Source: Mycoplasma sp. Ms02 (lineage in GTDB: Bacteria; Bacillota_I; Bacilli_A; Mycoplasmatales; Metamycoplasmataceae). From it: a stretch of 64,000 bases of DNA. The stretch is from assembly GCF_019720735.1 (NCBI RefSeq), contig NZ_CP081302.1, forward strand, positions 434,001-498,000. Direction: 5' to 3'. Numbering within the stretch: position 1 is the stretch's first letter; each line of letters starts with the position of its first letter. The notes below the pieces were generated by a model. The model was not told the DNA's origin and did not search any database. It saw only the letters and a program-made list of their open reading frames with translations. The position numbers were made by a program, and so were the translations under genes. Below, piece after piece: positions 1-12,900 of this stretch.

Positions 1-1146
<1,146 letters not shown>

Positions 1147-1218
1147 ATTGACTGTCATGTTTTATATATCTAGTTTTCAAAGAACATTTTCACGATTTGC
1201 GTCGCAAGTCGTAAACTT

Positions 1219-1246
1219 ATTTTAGCACGAAAAAATAAAGTTTCAA
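1219..1246 (-). promoter_or_regulatory. rRNA promoter with extended -10
   Basis: On the minus strand TTGAAA (1241-1246) lies 16 nt before TAAAAT (1219-1224), and the -10 is preceded by TGC, giving an extended -10 (TGnTAAAAT). It sits about 70 nt before the 16S start, as expected for a rRNA promoter. It is the best two-element promoter I see in the window. Confidence 0.7.
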
Positions 1247-1296
1247 AATAAAAAAATATTTTTTTCAAAATCTCTTTCGTTTCTCATTAATAAAAA

Positions 1297-1302
1297 TATA
1301 AT
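1297..1302 (+). promoter_or_regulatory. -10 box of def, near the start codon
   Basis: A perfect TATAAT ends 8 nt before the def ATG at 1311. No purine-rich Shine-Dalgarno lies between them. An ATG at 1301 inside the box opens only a five-codon frame. Transcription would start at or next to the start codon, so the mRNA is probably leaderless. Confidence 0.5.
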
Positions 1303-1310
1303 GTATTTAT

Positions 1311-1859
1311 ATGTATAAAGTAAATATAGTTAAATTACCAAAAAACGTGTTAAGAAAAAAATCTCAAAATGTTCCGATCCCTCTTTCTGAGGAAGATGTG
1401 CATTTGGCAGAGACGATGATTTATCATGTCGATGACTCACAAAAACCTAAAACAAGGTTTAGACCAGCAGTAGGTGTTGCGGCGGTTCAGTATGGCATCT
1501 TGAAGAATGTTTTTTACATTCATGTTAAGGACCATAATGACAAAACAGTTTTTAGAGATGTTTTATTTAATCCAGAAGTTTTAAGCAAATCTGAATCTGT
1601 TGTTGCACTTTCTGATGGTGAAGGTTGCTTAAGCGTAAAAGAAAACTGACCAGGGCAGCAGGGTTATGTGCCAAGATCAGCTAGAATCAAGGTTAAAGCA
1701 TATAGCTATTTTAAAAAAGAAGAAGTTATCTATGATGTTGTTGACTATGTTGCGATTGTTTTCCAACACGAATTAGATCATTTAAATGGAAATCTTTTTA
1801 TTGATCGAATTAATACCAAGAATCCATGATCTAAAAAAAGTGATTGAAAATTACTTTAA
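1311..1859 (+). CDS. def: Peptide deformylase
   Basis: Removes the N-terminal formyl group from nascent proteins. The 182-aa product has the three family motifs: a GVAAVQ version of GxGxAAxQ, EGCLS with the metal-binding Cys106, and HELDH at residues 153-157, giving the Cys-His-His metal site and catalytic Glu. UGA codons at 1647-1649 and in the C-terminal tail are read as Trp; with the standard code the protein would stop before the HELDH motif. It is divergently oriented from the 16S gene and is followed after 19 nt by a membrane-protein gene on the same strand, so the two probably form one transcript ending at the terminator near 3200. There is no Shine-Dalgarno; see the -10 at 1297. Confidence 0.96.
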
Positions 1860-1878
1860 TGCATAGGAAAGGGTATAG

Positions 1879-3186
1879 ATGAGTACAGAAATATCAGATA
1901 AAGTTTTAGAGATTCTAAGAATGGGTGATGCTGGTAATGCGATCTTAATAGTCTTATTATTGGTGTTAATTGGTTTCTCAGTATTAATTGGTTTTCTAAA
2001 GGGTTGAAAAGGATTAGTTGTCAAGATTACAGTTGTAGTAATGTTCGGCTTAATTTTAGGGCTAATTCTAAACGCTGCATTGAACAATACAATTTACAAT
2101 GTCATAATTGATAATGTTAAAGATGGAATGCGTGATGATCAAAAAGCAATATTCCCAGTTATTGAGTCGTCATACAGGGACTGAATTAAAGGCATAATTG
2201 CATTATTCATATTCCTAGCAGCATTTGTGATTTCTCACTTAATTGGATTCATTTTATGATTATCACTTTCACCAGTCTGAAAGAAACTTCAAAAGAAAAT
2301 TGACGAAAAAGTCAAAATCAAAAAAGTTTTTGTCAAGTTAATTTGTGCACCTATTTACGCAGGTTTTGCAACTATTGGAACGTTGATGTTAGTTAACGTG
2401 TTTACATTAGGACAAAAAATTGAAAAGGATCCAGTAACAAAAGACAAAACTGATGGATACTACAAGTTTTGAAATGCCATGGCGAAAATGGTTACATTTG
2501 GGCAAGGTTCTTCACCATACGGTTTAGCTCAAGAATTAAATGATTACATGAAAAAGGCTGAACTTTTAAATAGCTCAAATGCAACACCAGAAGAAAAAGC
2601 AGGCTTCATTAAAGAAGTTGCAAAAAGTGTAAACATCGATAGAGTTGTGGAAGAAGTTGTAGTTAAAAACCTTGACCAAGAGTCAAAAAATGTTGAGATG
2701 TACAAGGAAGATGAAGCTCAAAGACTTGAACAAACAAATCCTGAGCAAGCACAAGCGATCAGAAATGACATTGCAACAAAAAACAAAATTGAAGAAATTT
2801 CAAAACAAACAGTAATTAATAAAGAAGAAGTTAAACAAGAAATTGAAAAAATTCAAGATCCAGAAATCAAAAAAGCTGCATTAACAAGCTTTACAGTTAA
2901 CACAATTTCTAATAACCTTAAAGGTGAATTAAACGAAATTAAAGATGCAGTTCTTGATAGTTTTTCAGCAGAAGAGCTAACAAGTTTAGTAAACTCTGCT
3001 CAAAACCAAGAAATTAGCGACGATGCTCAAGAAAAAGCAGAGAAAATTGAATCTGTATTAAGAGAAAAAACTAAAGACCTTGATCCAGAAAAAGTGGCAA
3101 ACGTGGAAAACGTTCTAGCTCTTGTGGAAGAAAACTCTCAAGACATTGATTACCAAAAGATCTTAAAATTAGTAATTCCAATTTAA
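1879..3186 (+). CDS. Membrane protein, CvpA-like N-terminus, unknown function
   Basis: 435 aa. The N-terminal about 185 residues contain four hydrophobic segments separated by short polar loops. The first loop (GFLKGWKG) and general layout resemble CvpA-type membrane proteins, but I cannot confirm membership. The remaining about 250 residues are soluble, charged and predicted helical, rich in Glu, Gln, Lys and Asn, with heptad-like spacing, so probably a coiled coil. UGA is Trp at several positions. It follows def by 19 nt and is the last gene before a strong hairpin terminator. No catalytic motif is visible. The ATG at 1879 is chosen because it is the first in frame and precedes the first hydrophobic segment. 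Confidence 0.85.
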
Positions 3187-3196
3187 TAGATCAACT

Positions 3197-3220
3197 AATC
3201 ACACGCAAGTGTGATTTTTT
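3197..3220 (+). terminator. Rho-independent terminator of the def operon
   Basis: Perfect 8-bp stem AATCACAC/GTGTGATT with a GCAA loop (3197-3216), followed by a T run, 10 nt after the membrane-protein stop codon. Confidence 0.85.
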
Positions 3221-3259
3221 GTTATCAATTTATGAGCTTATAAGTATAAAACGACAAAC

Positions 3260-3291
3260 AAAAATGAAGAGCGTAAGCTCTTCAATTTTTT
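3260..3291 (-). terminator. Terminator of rpsL-rpsG-fusA (also works on plus)
   Basis: Stem GAAGAGC/GCTCTTC (3266-3272 with 3277-3283) with a GTAA loop, flanked by A-rich sequence on the left and T6 on the right. It lies just beyond the fusA stop and could terminate both convergent units. Confidence 0.8.
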
Positions 3292-3296
3292 GATTA

Positions 3297-5387
3297 TTAT
3301 TCTTCGTCTTTTACGTGAACATTTCTACGTTTGATGATTTCATCAGCAATGTTTTTTGGTGTTTTTTCGTAGTGATCAAATTGCATTTGGTATGTACCAC
3401 GTCCACTTGTCATACTACGTAGGTCAGTTGAGTAACCGAACATTTCTGATAGAGGAACATTTGCACGAACGATTGTAGCACCATCGTTTCTTTGTTCTTG
3501 GTCATTTACAAGACCTCTACGACGTGATAAATCACCGATAACATCTCCGATGTAGTCACTTGGAACAACAACTGAAACATCCATGATAGGTTCTAGAAGA
3601 ACTGTACCAATTGCATCTTTAGCTTTTGTAAGTGCTTTAGAAGCAGCAATTTTGTAAGCCATTTCAGATGAATCGACGTCGTGGTATGATCCGTCAAATA
3701 ATGTTGCTTTAACGTCGATCATTGGATATCCAGCTAGAATACCAGCAGCCATTTTGTCTTCAAGACCTTTTTGGATTGGTTTAATGTATTCTTTAGGAAT
3801 TTTTCCACCAACGATTTTGTCAACGAATTCAAATCCACCATCTGGGTTTGGTTCAAACTTAATTCATACGTGACCGTATTGTCCTTTACCACCAGATTGT
3901 TTAATGTGTTTTCCTTCAACTTCTGCTTCTTTTGTGATTGTTTCACGGTATGAAACTTGAGGAGCACCAACTTTAGCTTGCACACCGAATTCACGTTTTA
4001 GACGGTCAACGATGATGTCAAGGTGAAGTTCACCCATACCAGCGATGATTGTTTGTCCTGTTTCTTCGTCTGTGTAAGTTCTGAATGTTGGGTCTTCAGA
4101 AGCTAGTTTTTGTAGACCTAATGATAATTTTTCTGTAGCAGCTTTTGATTCTGGTTCAAGAGCTTGTGAAATAACAGGTTCTGGGAACACCATTTTTTCA
4201 AGAATTAACTTAGGTGATTTTTCAGAGATAAGTGTGTCTCCTGTTGTTGTTGATTTTAGACCAACAGCAGCAGCGATATCTCCTGCACGACATTCATCGA
4301 TTTCAACACGGTTGTTTGCGTGCATTTGTAGGATACGACCAATACGTTCTTTTTGTCCTTTTGTTGAGTTGTAAACGTATGTTCCTTTTTCAAGAACTCC
4401 ACGGTAAACACGGAAGAATGTAAGAGTTCCTACGTAAGGGTCAGTCATAACTTTGAAAGCAAGTGAAGCAAATTCACCTTCATCTGTTGCTTCAACAGAA
4501 ATTTCTTGACCATCTAATTCAGCTTTAATAGCTGGGATGTCTAAAGGTGATGGTAAGTAATCAACAACAGCGTCAATCATTTTCTTAACACCTTTGTTTT
4601 TGAATGATGTACCACAAACTACTGGGAAGAATTGTGATGTTAATGTTGCTTTACGGATTGCTTTTTGTAGAGTTTCAGCATCCACATCTTGTCCATCTAA
4701 AACAGCTAACATTAGTTCTTCATCAAAGTTTGCAACAGCTTCTAATAATTCTTGACGTTTGATTTCAACAATGTCTAATAGTTCAGAAGGTACTTCTGTT
4801 TCAATTTCTTTTTCATCAGCTTCACCATTGTATGTGTAAGCTTTTCTTGTAACAAGGTCAATTAATCCCTTGAAATCTGATTCTTGACCGATTGGTCATT
4901 GAATCGCAACTGCATTTCCACCTAAACGTGATTTAACAGAAGCAACTGAGTTAGCAAAGTCAGCTCCTGCTTTATCCATTTTGTTAACGTAAACAATACG
5001 TGGAACTTTGTAGTTTGTTGCTTGTCTTCAAACTGTTTCAGTTTGAGGTTCAACTCCTGATTGAGCATCTAAAACAGCAACAGCACCATCTAGTACACGT
5101 AGTGAACGTTCAACCTCAACTGTAAAGTCAACGTGTCCTGGTGTATCGATGATGTTAATTCTTTTACCTTTTCAGAAGGCTGTTGTAGCAGCAGAAGTAA
5201 TAGTAATACCACGTTCTTGCTCTTGAGCCATTCAGTCCATTTGAGAAGCACCGTCGTGTGTTTCACCGATTTTGTGGATTTTCCCTGTGTGGAATAAAAT
5301 TCTTTCTGTTGTTGTTGTTTTTCCGGCATCAATGTGAGCCATAATACCGATGTTACGGTAATCTTTTAATTCAAATTCTCTAGCCAT
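3297..5387 (-). CDS. fusA: Elongation factor G
   Basis: GTPase that drives translocation on the ribosome. 696 aa, the usual EF-G length. The N-terminal G domain has AHIDAGKTT (P-loop), the RGITI switch I, DTPGH and NKMD; the later domains include the conserved GMGELHL region. Four or more UGA Trp codons interrupt the frame under the standard code. The ATG at 5385-5387 is preceded by AGGAAG. It is the third gene of the classic streptomycin operon, 15 nt after rpsG; tufA does not follow here. Confidence 0.98.
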
Positions 5388-5402
5388 TATAAAAACTTCC
5401 TA

Positions 5403-5873
5403 TTATCACCTGAAGTGCGCAAATGCACGGTTAGCTTCAGCCATTTTGTGTGTATCTTCACGTTTTTTGATTGCTCCACCTGTTTTGTTTGAAGCATCAA
5501 TGATTTCGTTAGCTAAACGGTAATCCATTGTTTTTTCATTTCTTTGACGTGAGTATTGTACTAATCATCTTAATGATAATGCTTGTTTTCTTCTTGGAGA
5601 AACTTCAGTAGGAACTTGGTAGTTTGTTCCACCAATTCTTCTTGTTCTGATTTCTAATTGTGGAGTAATGTTTTCTACAGCTTGTAGAAATACTTCCATA
5701 GGATCTCTTTGAGTTTTTTCTTTAACGATTTCAAAAGCTGAATAAAGAATATCTTGAGCGATTGATTTTTTACCGTCAAGCATAATTGCATTGACTAGTT
5801 TAGTAACTAAGATAGAGTTGAAAACTGGATCAGCCAACACTTCTCTTATAGGTGCACTTTTCTTTCTTGACAT
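5403..5873 (-). CDS. rpsG: 30S ribosomal protein S7
   Basis: 156 aa, normal S7 length. It begins MSRKKSA and contains the conserved [11 protein letters not shown] segment and the [13 protein letters not shown]-terminal region. S7 nucleates the 3' major domain of 16S rRNA and sits near the mRNA exit. UGA Trp codons occur at WLVQYS and in the last sense codon. It lies between rpsL (59-nt gap) and fusA (15-nt gap) in the conserved str order. Confidence 0.97.
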
Positions 5874-5932
5874 ATAATGTCTCCTTTCCTAATATAGTAA
5901 TAACGTTTAATTAATGTGTGAATAATTTCTTA

Positions 5933-6346
5933 CTATGCTTTAGGTTTTTTAGCACCGTATAAACTACGACCTTGAGCACGTTTTGAAACTCCAGCAGCAT
6001 CTTGTGTTCCACGAACGATGTGGTATCTAACCCCAGGTAAGTCTTTAACACGACCTCCACGGATTAATACAACAGAGTGTTCTTGAAGGTTGTGTCCTTC
6101 TCCAGGAATATAAGCTGTAACTTCCATTCCGTTTGATAACTTAACACGAGCATATTTACGTAGAGCTGAGTTAGGTTTTTTAGGTGTCATTGTTGCGACA
6201 CGAGTACATACACCACGTTTAAATGGTGATGCCATTTTTTTAGCTTTTTTAATTAATGAGTTGTAGCTTAAGCTAAGTGCAGGAGCATTTTGCTTTTTGA
6301 TTTTTGAACTACGACCATTTGTAATTAATTGATTTGTTGTTGGCAT
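5933..6346 (-). CDS. rpsL: 30S ribosomal protein S12
   Basis: 137 aa decoding-centre protein. The diagnostic motifs are MPTTNQL at the start, [10 protein letters not shown] with the decoding-site lysine, and the [10 protein letters not shown] and LYGAKKPK regions near the end. A strong AAAGGAAG Shine-Dalgarno precedes the ATG. It is the first gene of rpsL-rpsG-fusA; a TATAAT on the minus strand lies about 53 nt upstream. Confidence 0.98.
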   Translation of the reverse strand: MPTTNQLITNGRSSKIKKQNAPALSLSYNSLIKKAKKMASPFKRGVCTRVATMTPKKPNSALRKYARVKLSNGMEVTAYIPGEGHNLQEHSVVLIRGGRVKDLPGVRYHIVRGTQDAAGVSKRAQGRSLYGAKKPKA

Positions 6347-6398
6347 AATTTCTTCCTTTCTTGAGATTACAACTTTAAATTCGTTAAAGTGTAAAAAT

Positions 6399-6404
6399 AT
6401 TATA
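6399..6404 (-). promoter_or_regulatory. -10 box of the rpsL operon
   Basis: TATAAT on the minus strand, 52 nt before the rpsL ATG, with room for a normal leader and Shine-Dalgarno. No good -35 is evident, which is common in mycoplasmas. The rest of the 6347-6676 gap holds only AT-rich sequence and the terminator at 6642-6665; I see no other gene. Confidence 0.5.
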
Positions 6405-6641
6405 TAACAACTTAGCCGTGCGTATCGGATTTTCTTAATTTATTTTAGTTATTCTTATGGCGTTAAAAACACTTATAAATAATCTTTTTAGATTCACTTT
6501 TGGTGCTGTATCACAGTGTTAAATGTGGATTTAAAGTTTTGTATTTTATTTTTAATTCCGTCAAAGCATAGAGATAAATTTCAGTTTATTTTCATTTTTA
6601 TATAAATAATTTGTTATTTTTTGGATTTTTAAGTAAATAAA

Positions 6642-6665
6642 AAAACAGCCATTTTGGGCTGTTTT
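6642..6665 (-). terminator. Terminator of the giant surface-protein operon
   Basis: Stem AAAACAGCC/GGCTGTTTT with a short T-rich loop and A/T runs on both sides, 12 nt after the stop of the small membrane peptide gene. The symmetry would also allow termination on the plus strand. Confidence 0.8.
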
Positions 6666-6676
6666 ATTCTAAATTC

Positions 6677-6904
6677 TTATTTGCTAAAAATTGATAGAAA
6701 TCCATTTTCTCTTGAAGCTGCACTTCAAATAAGTCCATCTTCTGTTGTGTTTTTGTAATTGTTAAAATCAACGATAGCGACAATTCCAAAAACTAATAAA
6801 GCTAAGAAAATTAACAATAATAAAGATACTAATGTGTAAAAGACAATGTTTTGTCTTTTATTTTTTTGAACATGAGTAGGTTTTTTGTTTTCTTGATTTG
6901 TCAT
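6677..6904 (-). CDS. Small single-pass membrane protein, unknown function
   Basis: 75 aa. A polar, basic N-terminus of about 20 residues is followed by one strong transmembrane segment (about residues 20-45, rich in Leu, Val, Ile and Phe) and a polar tail of about 30 residues containing a UGA-coded Trp. The ATG lies 4 nt after the stop of the upstream giant gene, with AAGG just upstream, so it is probably translationally linked. Its position as last gene of the two-giant operon suggests an accessory role (for example, export or anchoring of the giants), but that is inference. I recognise no family. Confidence 0.75.
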
Positions 6905-6908
6905 TTTA

Positions 6909-9900
6909 CTACCTTAGTTTAATAAAGAATTTAGAAATTGAGGCTGAGTATAGTGAGTTAAAAGCTGAGTTTTTAAGTAGTTTACCTCAGTTTACACCAC
7001 CATCTCTCTTGAACTCGGCAACATTGAAGTCCGAACCGCCAGCTACTACGTTTTTAGTTGCTTGGTATGGGTCGTTATTTGGATAAATAATTGTTGCTTG
7101 TCCTCCACCTAGAGGTCAAATTGGGTTTGCTGCTTCATCAACTTTAGATTTAGAAATCGAAATAATTGTGTTGAATCTTGGGTCTTCTGATAAGACTTTA
7201 TCGTAAATTGATGAATAAGCTCAAAGTAGTTTTGTCATTAATTCTGAAGAAACTCTTCCTGAACCTACGTTTGCATATTCTCTAACGATATTTCTATATT
7301 TCTCAATTTGTTCTGATCTGTAACCTGCAATAAGTTTTTTATCAGCATTTGCGTCTTTATCAATATCAAAATTGTCTTTAATCTTTGCAGCTACAGCTGG
7401 AAGGTTGTTTGTGAAACTGTCTGTAGAAGAGCTGTATTTTTGATATGCAGTAACTCATAGAGCATTTTCTGTTCATGTATTAAACAAGAATAAATCTCCT
7501 GTGGCTACGTCATAATCAAGAGCAAATTTGTAAGCATTAACGTTAGTTGAGCTACCTACACGATCTTTTGGTGTGTAAGCAGGGTTGTCTGTTTGGAATG
7601 CGTTAAGCTCACCGAAAAGAAGGTCGAAGTCATACTGTGAAGGTTGGTAATCTTTTCTATCAAGTGTATTACCATGAATTGGAGCACCATTAAATTCACC
7701 AGGTGTGAAGGTGTAAATAGCTAATTCTTTTTTGCCGTCTCTATCTATAACTTCGATTCTTGTGTAGGCTTTTTCAGGGTCAAGAACTACACCAACATTA
7801 TATGTAACAGACATGTATGAACCAGCAGAAACTTTAATTTCAAATTTCTCTGTTTTAGCTGAAGGATCAAGACCTACAGAAGTTCTTTGTGGTGGAGAAT
7901 CATTACCTTGAACTTTAAGTCCCATGTTGATATCTTGATAGTTAACACTTTGTCCATCGACATTTTGGACTGATAGAATTGCTCTTTTGATTTTGTCAAA
8001 TGCTTTTCTGATAATGTCTTCTTTTGTTTTGTTTGTTGTTAATCAACCTAGTTCTTTAACGTTTGCAAGTTTAACTTTAGCATTAAGTCCAACATTACCT
8101 GAGTTATCAATGAAAATTGATGAAGTTTGATCAGGTAATTTCATTGTATCAAGTGTTTTAAAAGTTAACTTAATATCTTTTTCAACTTGGTAGTTTTTAA
8201 TATCTGAGTTTTGAGATTCAAATGTATAAACAAGTTTTAGAGATATTGTTTTTCTTAAAACCTCTTCTTCAGTTTGTGCTGTTTCAGTAAATCAAGCATT
8301 ACCTTGTTTTTTAATGTTTACTCTGAATCTGTTTTGTGAGAACATTGAAGCCATTTGGTTTGCAAGTGTTGCATCTTTTTTGGTAAAGGCAAAAGTGTTG
8401 AAATACTCTAAGAATAAGTCGTTTTCAGTAATATCTACTAAGTCAGTTGCATTTGCAGCTATAGTGTTTAATGTTTTTTCAAACGCTTCTTTTGTAACAT
8501 CATCAACAACTATTACTTCTTGATATTTCTTCTCAAATGGTTGATTATCTTGAGTAGGCGCCTCTCCAAGAGTTCTATTAATTCTTGATGATAAGTCGAT
8601 TTGGGCAAACAATTTATCTTTAACTTCTTGTTTTTGTACTCATTTTGCATGATCGTCAATGTTAACAAGAATTGTTTTGATTGCTTGCAATTTATCGACA
8701 GAAGATCCATTTAACTTATTAACTCCATAGTTTTCCGCATCCTGAAGTGTTTTTTGTTCAATAGTATAATCGTCAACACCCTCAAGAGCTGAAGTTAGGC
8801 TAGCTAAATGTTGGTCGTACATTGTTTTTAGATCTTTAATGTTTTGAGGATCTGAGTCACTTGGGTTATTAAAGTCAATGCTTTTGTAAAGATCTGAGTA
8901 AACGTTTACAAGTGGATTGTAGGCGTTTGAAGTCGTAGAACTTTGTTTTGAGTATTTAACAAAATCAGCAAAAGCTTCGTTTAGTGATTGTAAATCTCTT
9001 GCGTAGTTGGCAATTTCAGAATAATCGCTTGAATTTTGAGTGGTTGAAAATCTCTGTGAAAGGTCTGCAATTTGTTGTTTTACTTTTTCAAGTGATTCTT
9101 TAACTGAAGCTAAGCTATTTTCATCTAATTTTTGTACTAAATCAGCGTCAAATGTTGCGTTGATTAATGAATAGAAACCAGCTTCAGCTCCTGTTGCTAG
9201 TTTAGATTTAAATTGTTCTTTTACTTTTGTAACAAAAGCAGCAATTTTACCTTCAGTATCTGAATTTGAAATTTCAATAAGCTTTTCAAGTGTTGATTGA
9301 TAATTATCAATTGTTCTATATCTTGATTGGTTATTTTTAACGTCAGAAATTTCAGTGTCTAGCTCTCTAAGTGAGCTTAGATCGCTTGCATTTAGGTTTG
9401 CTCCGTAAATTGCATCAAGGTCTGTTTCTCTAAATTCTTCTCTAATTACTGATAGAGATTGTTCTACGTCATAAACTTTTGCGACACCTCTTGAATAAAC
9501 GTTGATTAGCTGGTCAAGCATCATTGCTTTTGAAGCCCTTAAAAGTGAGTTAGTTTCACCAAAGCTTAAATCATCAACGTTTTCTTTTAATTTATTAATA
9601 GCTTCAACATCGTAAGTTGCAATCATGTATGGCGTTTGATTATCAGCTGAAGCTTGAACATTGAATAATTTTTTAAGGCTCTCAAGTTTTGTTAGTGTTA
9701 AGAATGTTTTTAATTCTTCAGCGGCTTGAGCTTGTTCAGCAAGTTGTGCTTTTTTAGCACTTAATACAGCTTCATTTGCAGTTCTTAATTCTGATAGAAC
9801 AGCAACTTTGGCAGATTCAATATTTGGAAGTGCATCAATAGCAGCTTGAGCTTTTTCAACTTTTGCCTTAAGGTCGGCAAATCTTGTTTTTACAGTTTGA

Positions 9901-12900
9901 CTATCTAAATCGCTATTTTCTAGAGATAAATATGTTTTTGCTGTTGCAAGCTGTGCCTTAATATCTTTTGTATTTTTAAGAGCATACGAAACAACAACAT
10001 TCATATTTTTTGCTTGTCTTTCTTGGTCAGAAAGGTTCTTGTAATCTGGGAAGTACTTGTCAAGAAGAATTGAAGAAGTAATTTCATCTGAAGAATCGAT
10101 TTGGTTATATTCTGCTCAGAATTGATCAAATAACGCTTGAATAGGTGCTTTTTCAGAATCGCTAAGAGTTGTTGCTGAAATAAATGACTGATGTTCTTGT
10201 GTTTCTCTAATTAAAAGTTGCATTTTGTCAAACGCTTCAGATACTTCTTTTGTCTTGTTTTTCAGTTCAGATAGCGTTTGCTGTGAAATTTCAGACTTGT
10301 TAATTAGTGCTTCAGCAGAATCAATTAATGCTTGAGCTTTTTCTTTTTCTGCTGAAATTTTTCTATAGTTTTCAATTGTTGCTTGATCAGTGGTTGAAGA
10401 TTCTTCAGGAACCACAATTGTGCCATTTAAGTTTTTAAATTTCTTTGTAACAGACGCTAAGCTCTTGTAGTCTTCGATTAATGTTTGGAAAAGATTTGCT
10501 TCTTGTCTTAGTTCATACAATCTACCTGCGTTTTGAGTTTTTGATAAATCAACCGAATCATTGTTTTCGCTGATCATTGCTGAAGCTTTTTTAGAAACTG
10601 CAACTCTTGCCATTTCTTGTTCATTTGTATATGATGTCTGGTTTGCAATACCTTCAAGAATCAAGTTAGTTTCAATACGATACTCATTTATAGTTCTGTT
10701 TCAATCACTGTCTGATCTAAACTCTTCAACTGATTGGCTGCTTGAATTTGTTGTATCAGCTCTAAGGACTCTTGCTCTTAAACCTTCAGGGTTAGCTGAT
10801 GTTAAGGCTGCTGGAACAGTATCTCATAACAAGATAATCATTTGTTCAGCATCAGTTAAGTTACCAATATATGTCTTACTTAGTTCGTTAAGCTCTTTAA
10901 TTCTTGCTTCAAATTCTTTTTGAAGTTCAACAACAGGCTTAGCTTTTGTTTCAAAGTCCACTTTTAAGTTTGTGATTTGAGCTAGATCTTGATCCATTAA
11001 TTCAGTTGCTTTTGTGTCATATGATTTCAAGTAATTAATCATTTCACGTCTTTTTTCGATACCTGAAGGATTTTGCTGTCCTTTGTATTCTTCTAAACGG
11101 AAGAAGTTAATTGCTGAAACTGTATTTACTGCTGTGTTGATTAATGTGTTTAATTCATCAACTTTTTGTAGTCTTAAAGTTAGATCTTGGATCTTAGCTC
11201 TTTGAGCTTTGATTGCCTCAATATCTGTAAGGTTTTTAATTAAATTATCAGCTTTAGACATTTCATCTTCTAAAGCTTTTTTATAGGCAATTACTCCTGG
11301 TGCGTCTGGATTTTGAAGACCTTTATTAGGAACTTCTGTTACTGTTTTAGCTTGGTCTGCTTCTTCCATTGACTTGATTAAGTTAATGATTGAAGAAGGA
11401 TCGTTTTTAACTGTTTGAATTCTATTTCTTAGTTCTTCAATTTTAGGATCATTTTCGTTTTCGATCGCCTTTATTTCTTTAATTCAAGAGTCCATGATCT
11501 CTTTAATTTTGTCTTTGTATTTTTGAGCATCTTCGAGTCTTGCATTGTCAAGTCCATCATTTAACATTTTTAATAGACCTGGGTTTTCTGTTGATTCAGA
11601 AGTTATTTGCTTTTCTAGCTCATCACGAATATTTGAAATAGTACTTTCTTTGTCAAGTACTTTTTGCAATTCTTGCTGATTTACAGCACCATTCGCATAT
11701 TCTGTTGGTGTAATTCTATATTGGTTAAGTGCATCTTGAAGTCTTCTTTTTGACTCTTCGTTGACATTGTTCGAACCATCTTGAGCTGCTTGATCTTCAA
11801 GGCTTAGAATTTTGTCTGCAACCTTATCTTGAGTTAAAACAAGGTTTTGCTGTTCTGTCGCTTTTTTAAGGAGTTGTTCAACTTCTTGGCTTGTTAAATC
11901 TGGGTTGTTTAATTTACCTAAAATATCTGCTATAAAGTTTTCTGCTTCAGATTTTATTTTTCCATGGTTTGTTGAAGTACCAAAATCTGCATCAGAGTTT
12001 ATAAACCCTTTGATTTCGTTTAGCTTATCTAAAACTTTATCCTTATTTACAGCTGCATTTAACTTATCAGCAAAAGCGTTTATATCTTCAACAGATGTTA
12101 ATTCACGGTTTTCTTTAGCTGCTTCATATTGTTCTCTTGCTTTGTCGTAGAATGTTGGCTTATCGGCTGGATTTGTGACATATCTTGGTTTTTCTGCAAG
12201 TGTTTGATTTTCTTGATCGTCGAACTTTTCGATTGCATCAACAGCTTCAACAGCTTTGGCTCAATCAGCATTTTCTTTATCTTTTTGAGCTTTTAATTCA
12301 GTGATTTTATCTTTAAAGGCTGCTTTTTTCTCTGCTAATTCTTCAGGTGTTAAAGAATTATCATAAAGGGTGTTGTTAATTTCGGCAAGAAGTTTATCGA
12401 TTTCATTTTTGGTGTCTTCGTGATTTTTTCATGTTTTTTCATCACCTAAAATGTCATCAGCTTCTTTGTAAAGTTGAGCGATATCTTTTTTGGCTTCAAT
12501 TAAAGCTGCTGCTTTTTTAAGGTTTTCAATTTTTGCTTCTACATCCTCTTGATTATCAAGATTGCTTAATCCATTGTCAAGCATTAATCCTTCAACATAA
12601 TCAGAAACTATCTTGTTTGCAGGATCTTTAGCAAGTTCGTCATAAACATCTTGCATTTTTGCAAGCTCTTTTGCAAGTTCAGATTGTTTTTCAAGTTTAT
12701 CTGCATAAACTGTTAGCTCGTCTAAATCACTGCTTGTAACTTTGATTTCGGCTTCATTAGAAACAGCATCAATATTATTGTTGTTTTTTGTTGCTGGAAC
12801 AGATTCTGAATCACTCTTTGTTGCTTTAAGTTGTTCTTTGTAAGCGTTAATTCTATCTTTTTGAAGAGCTAGCTTCATTTTATCATCGCTATTTTCAAGC

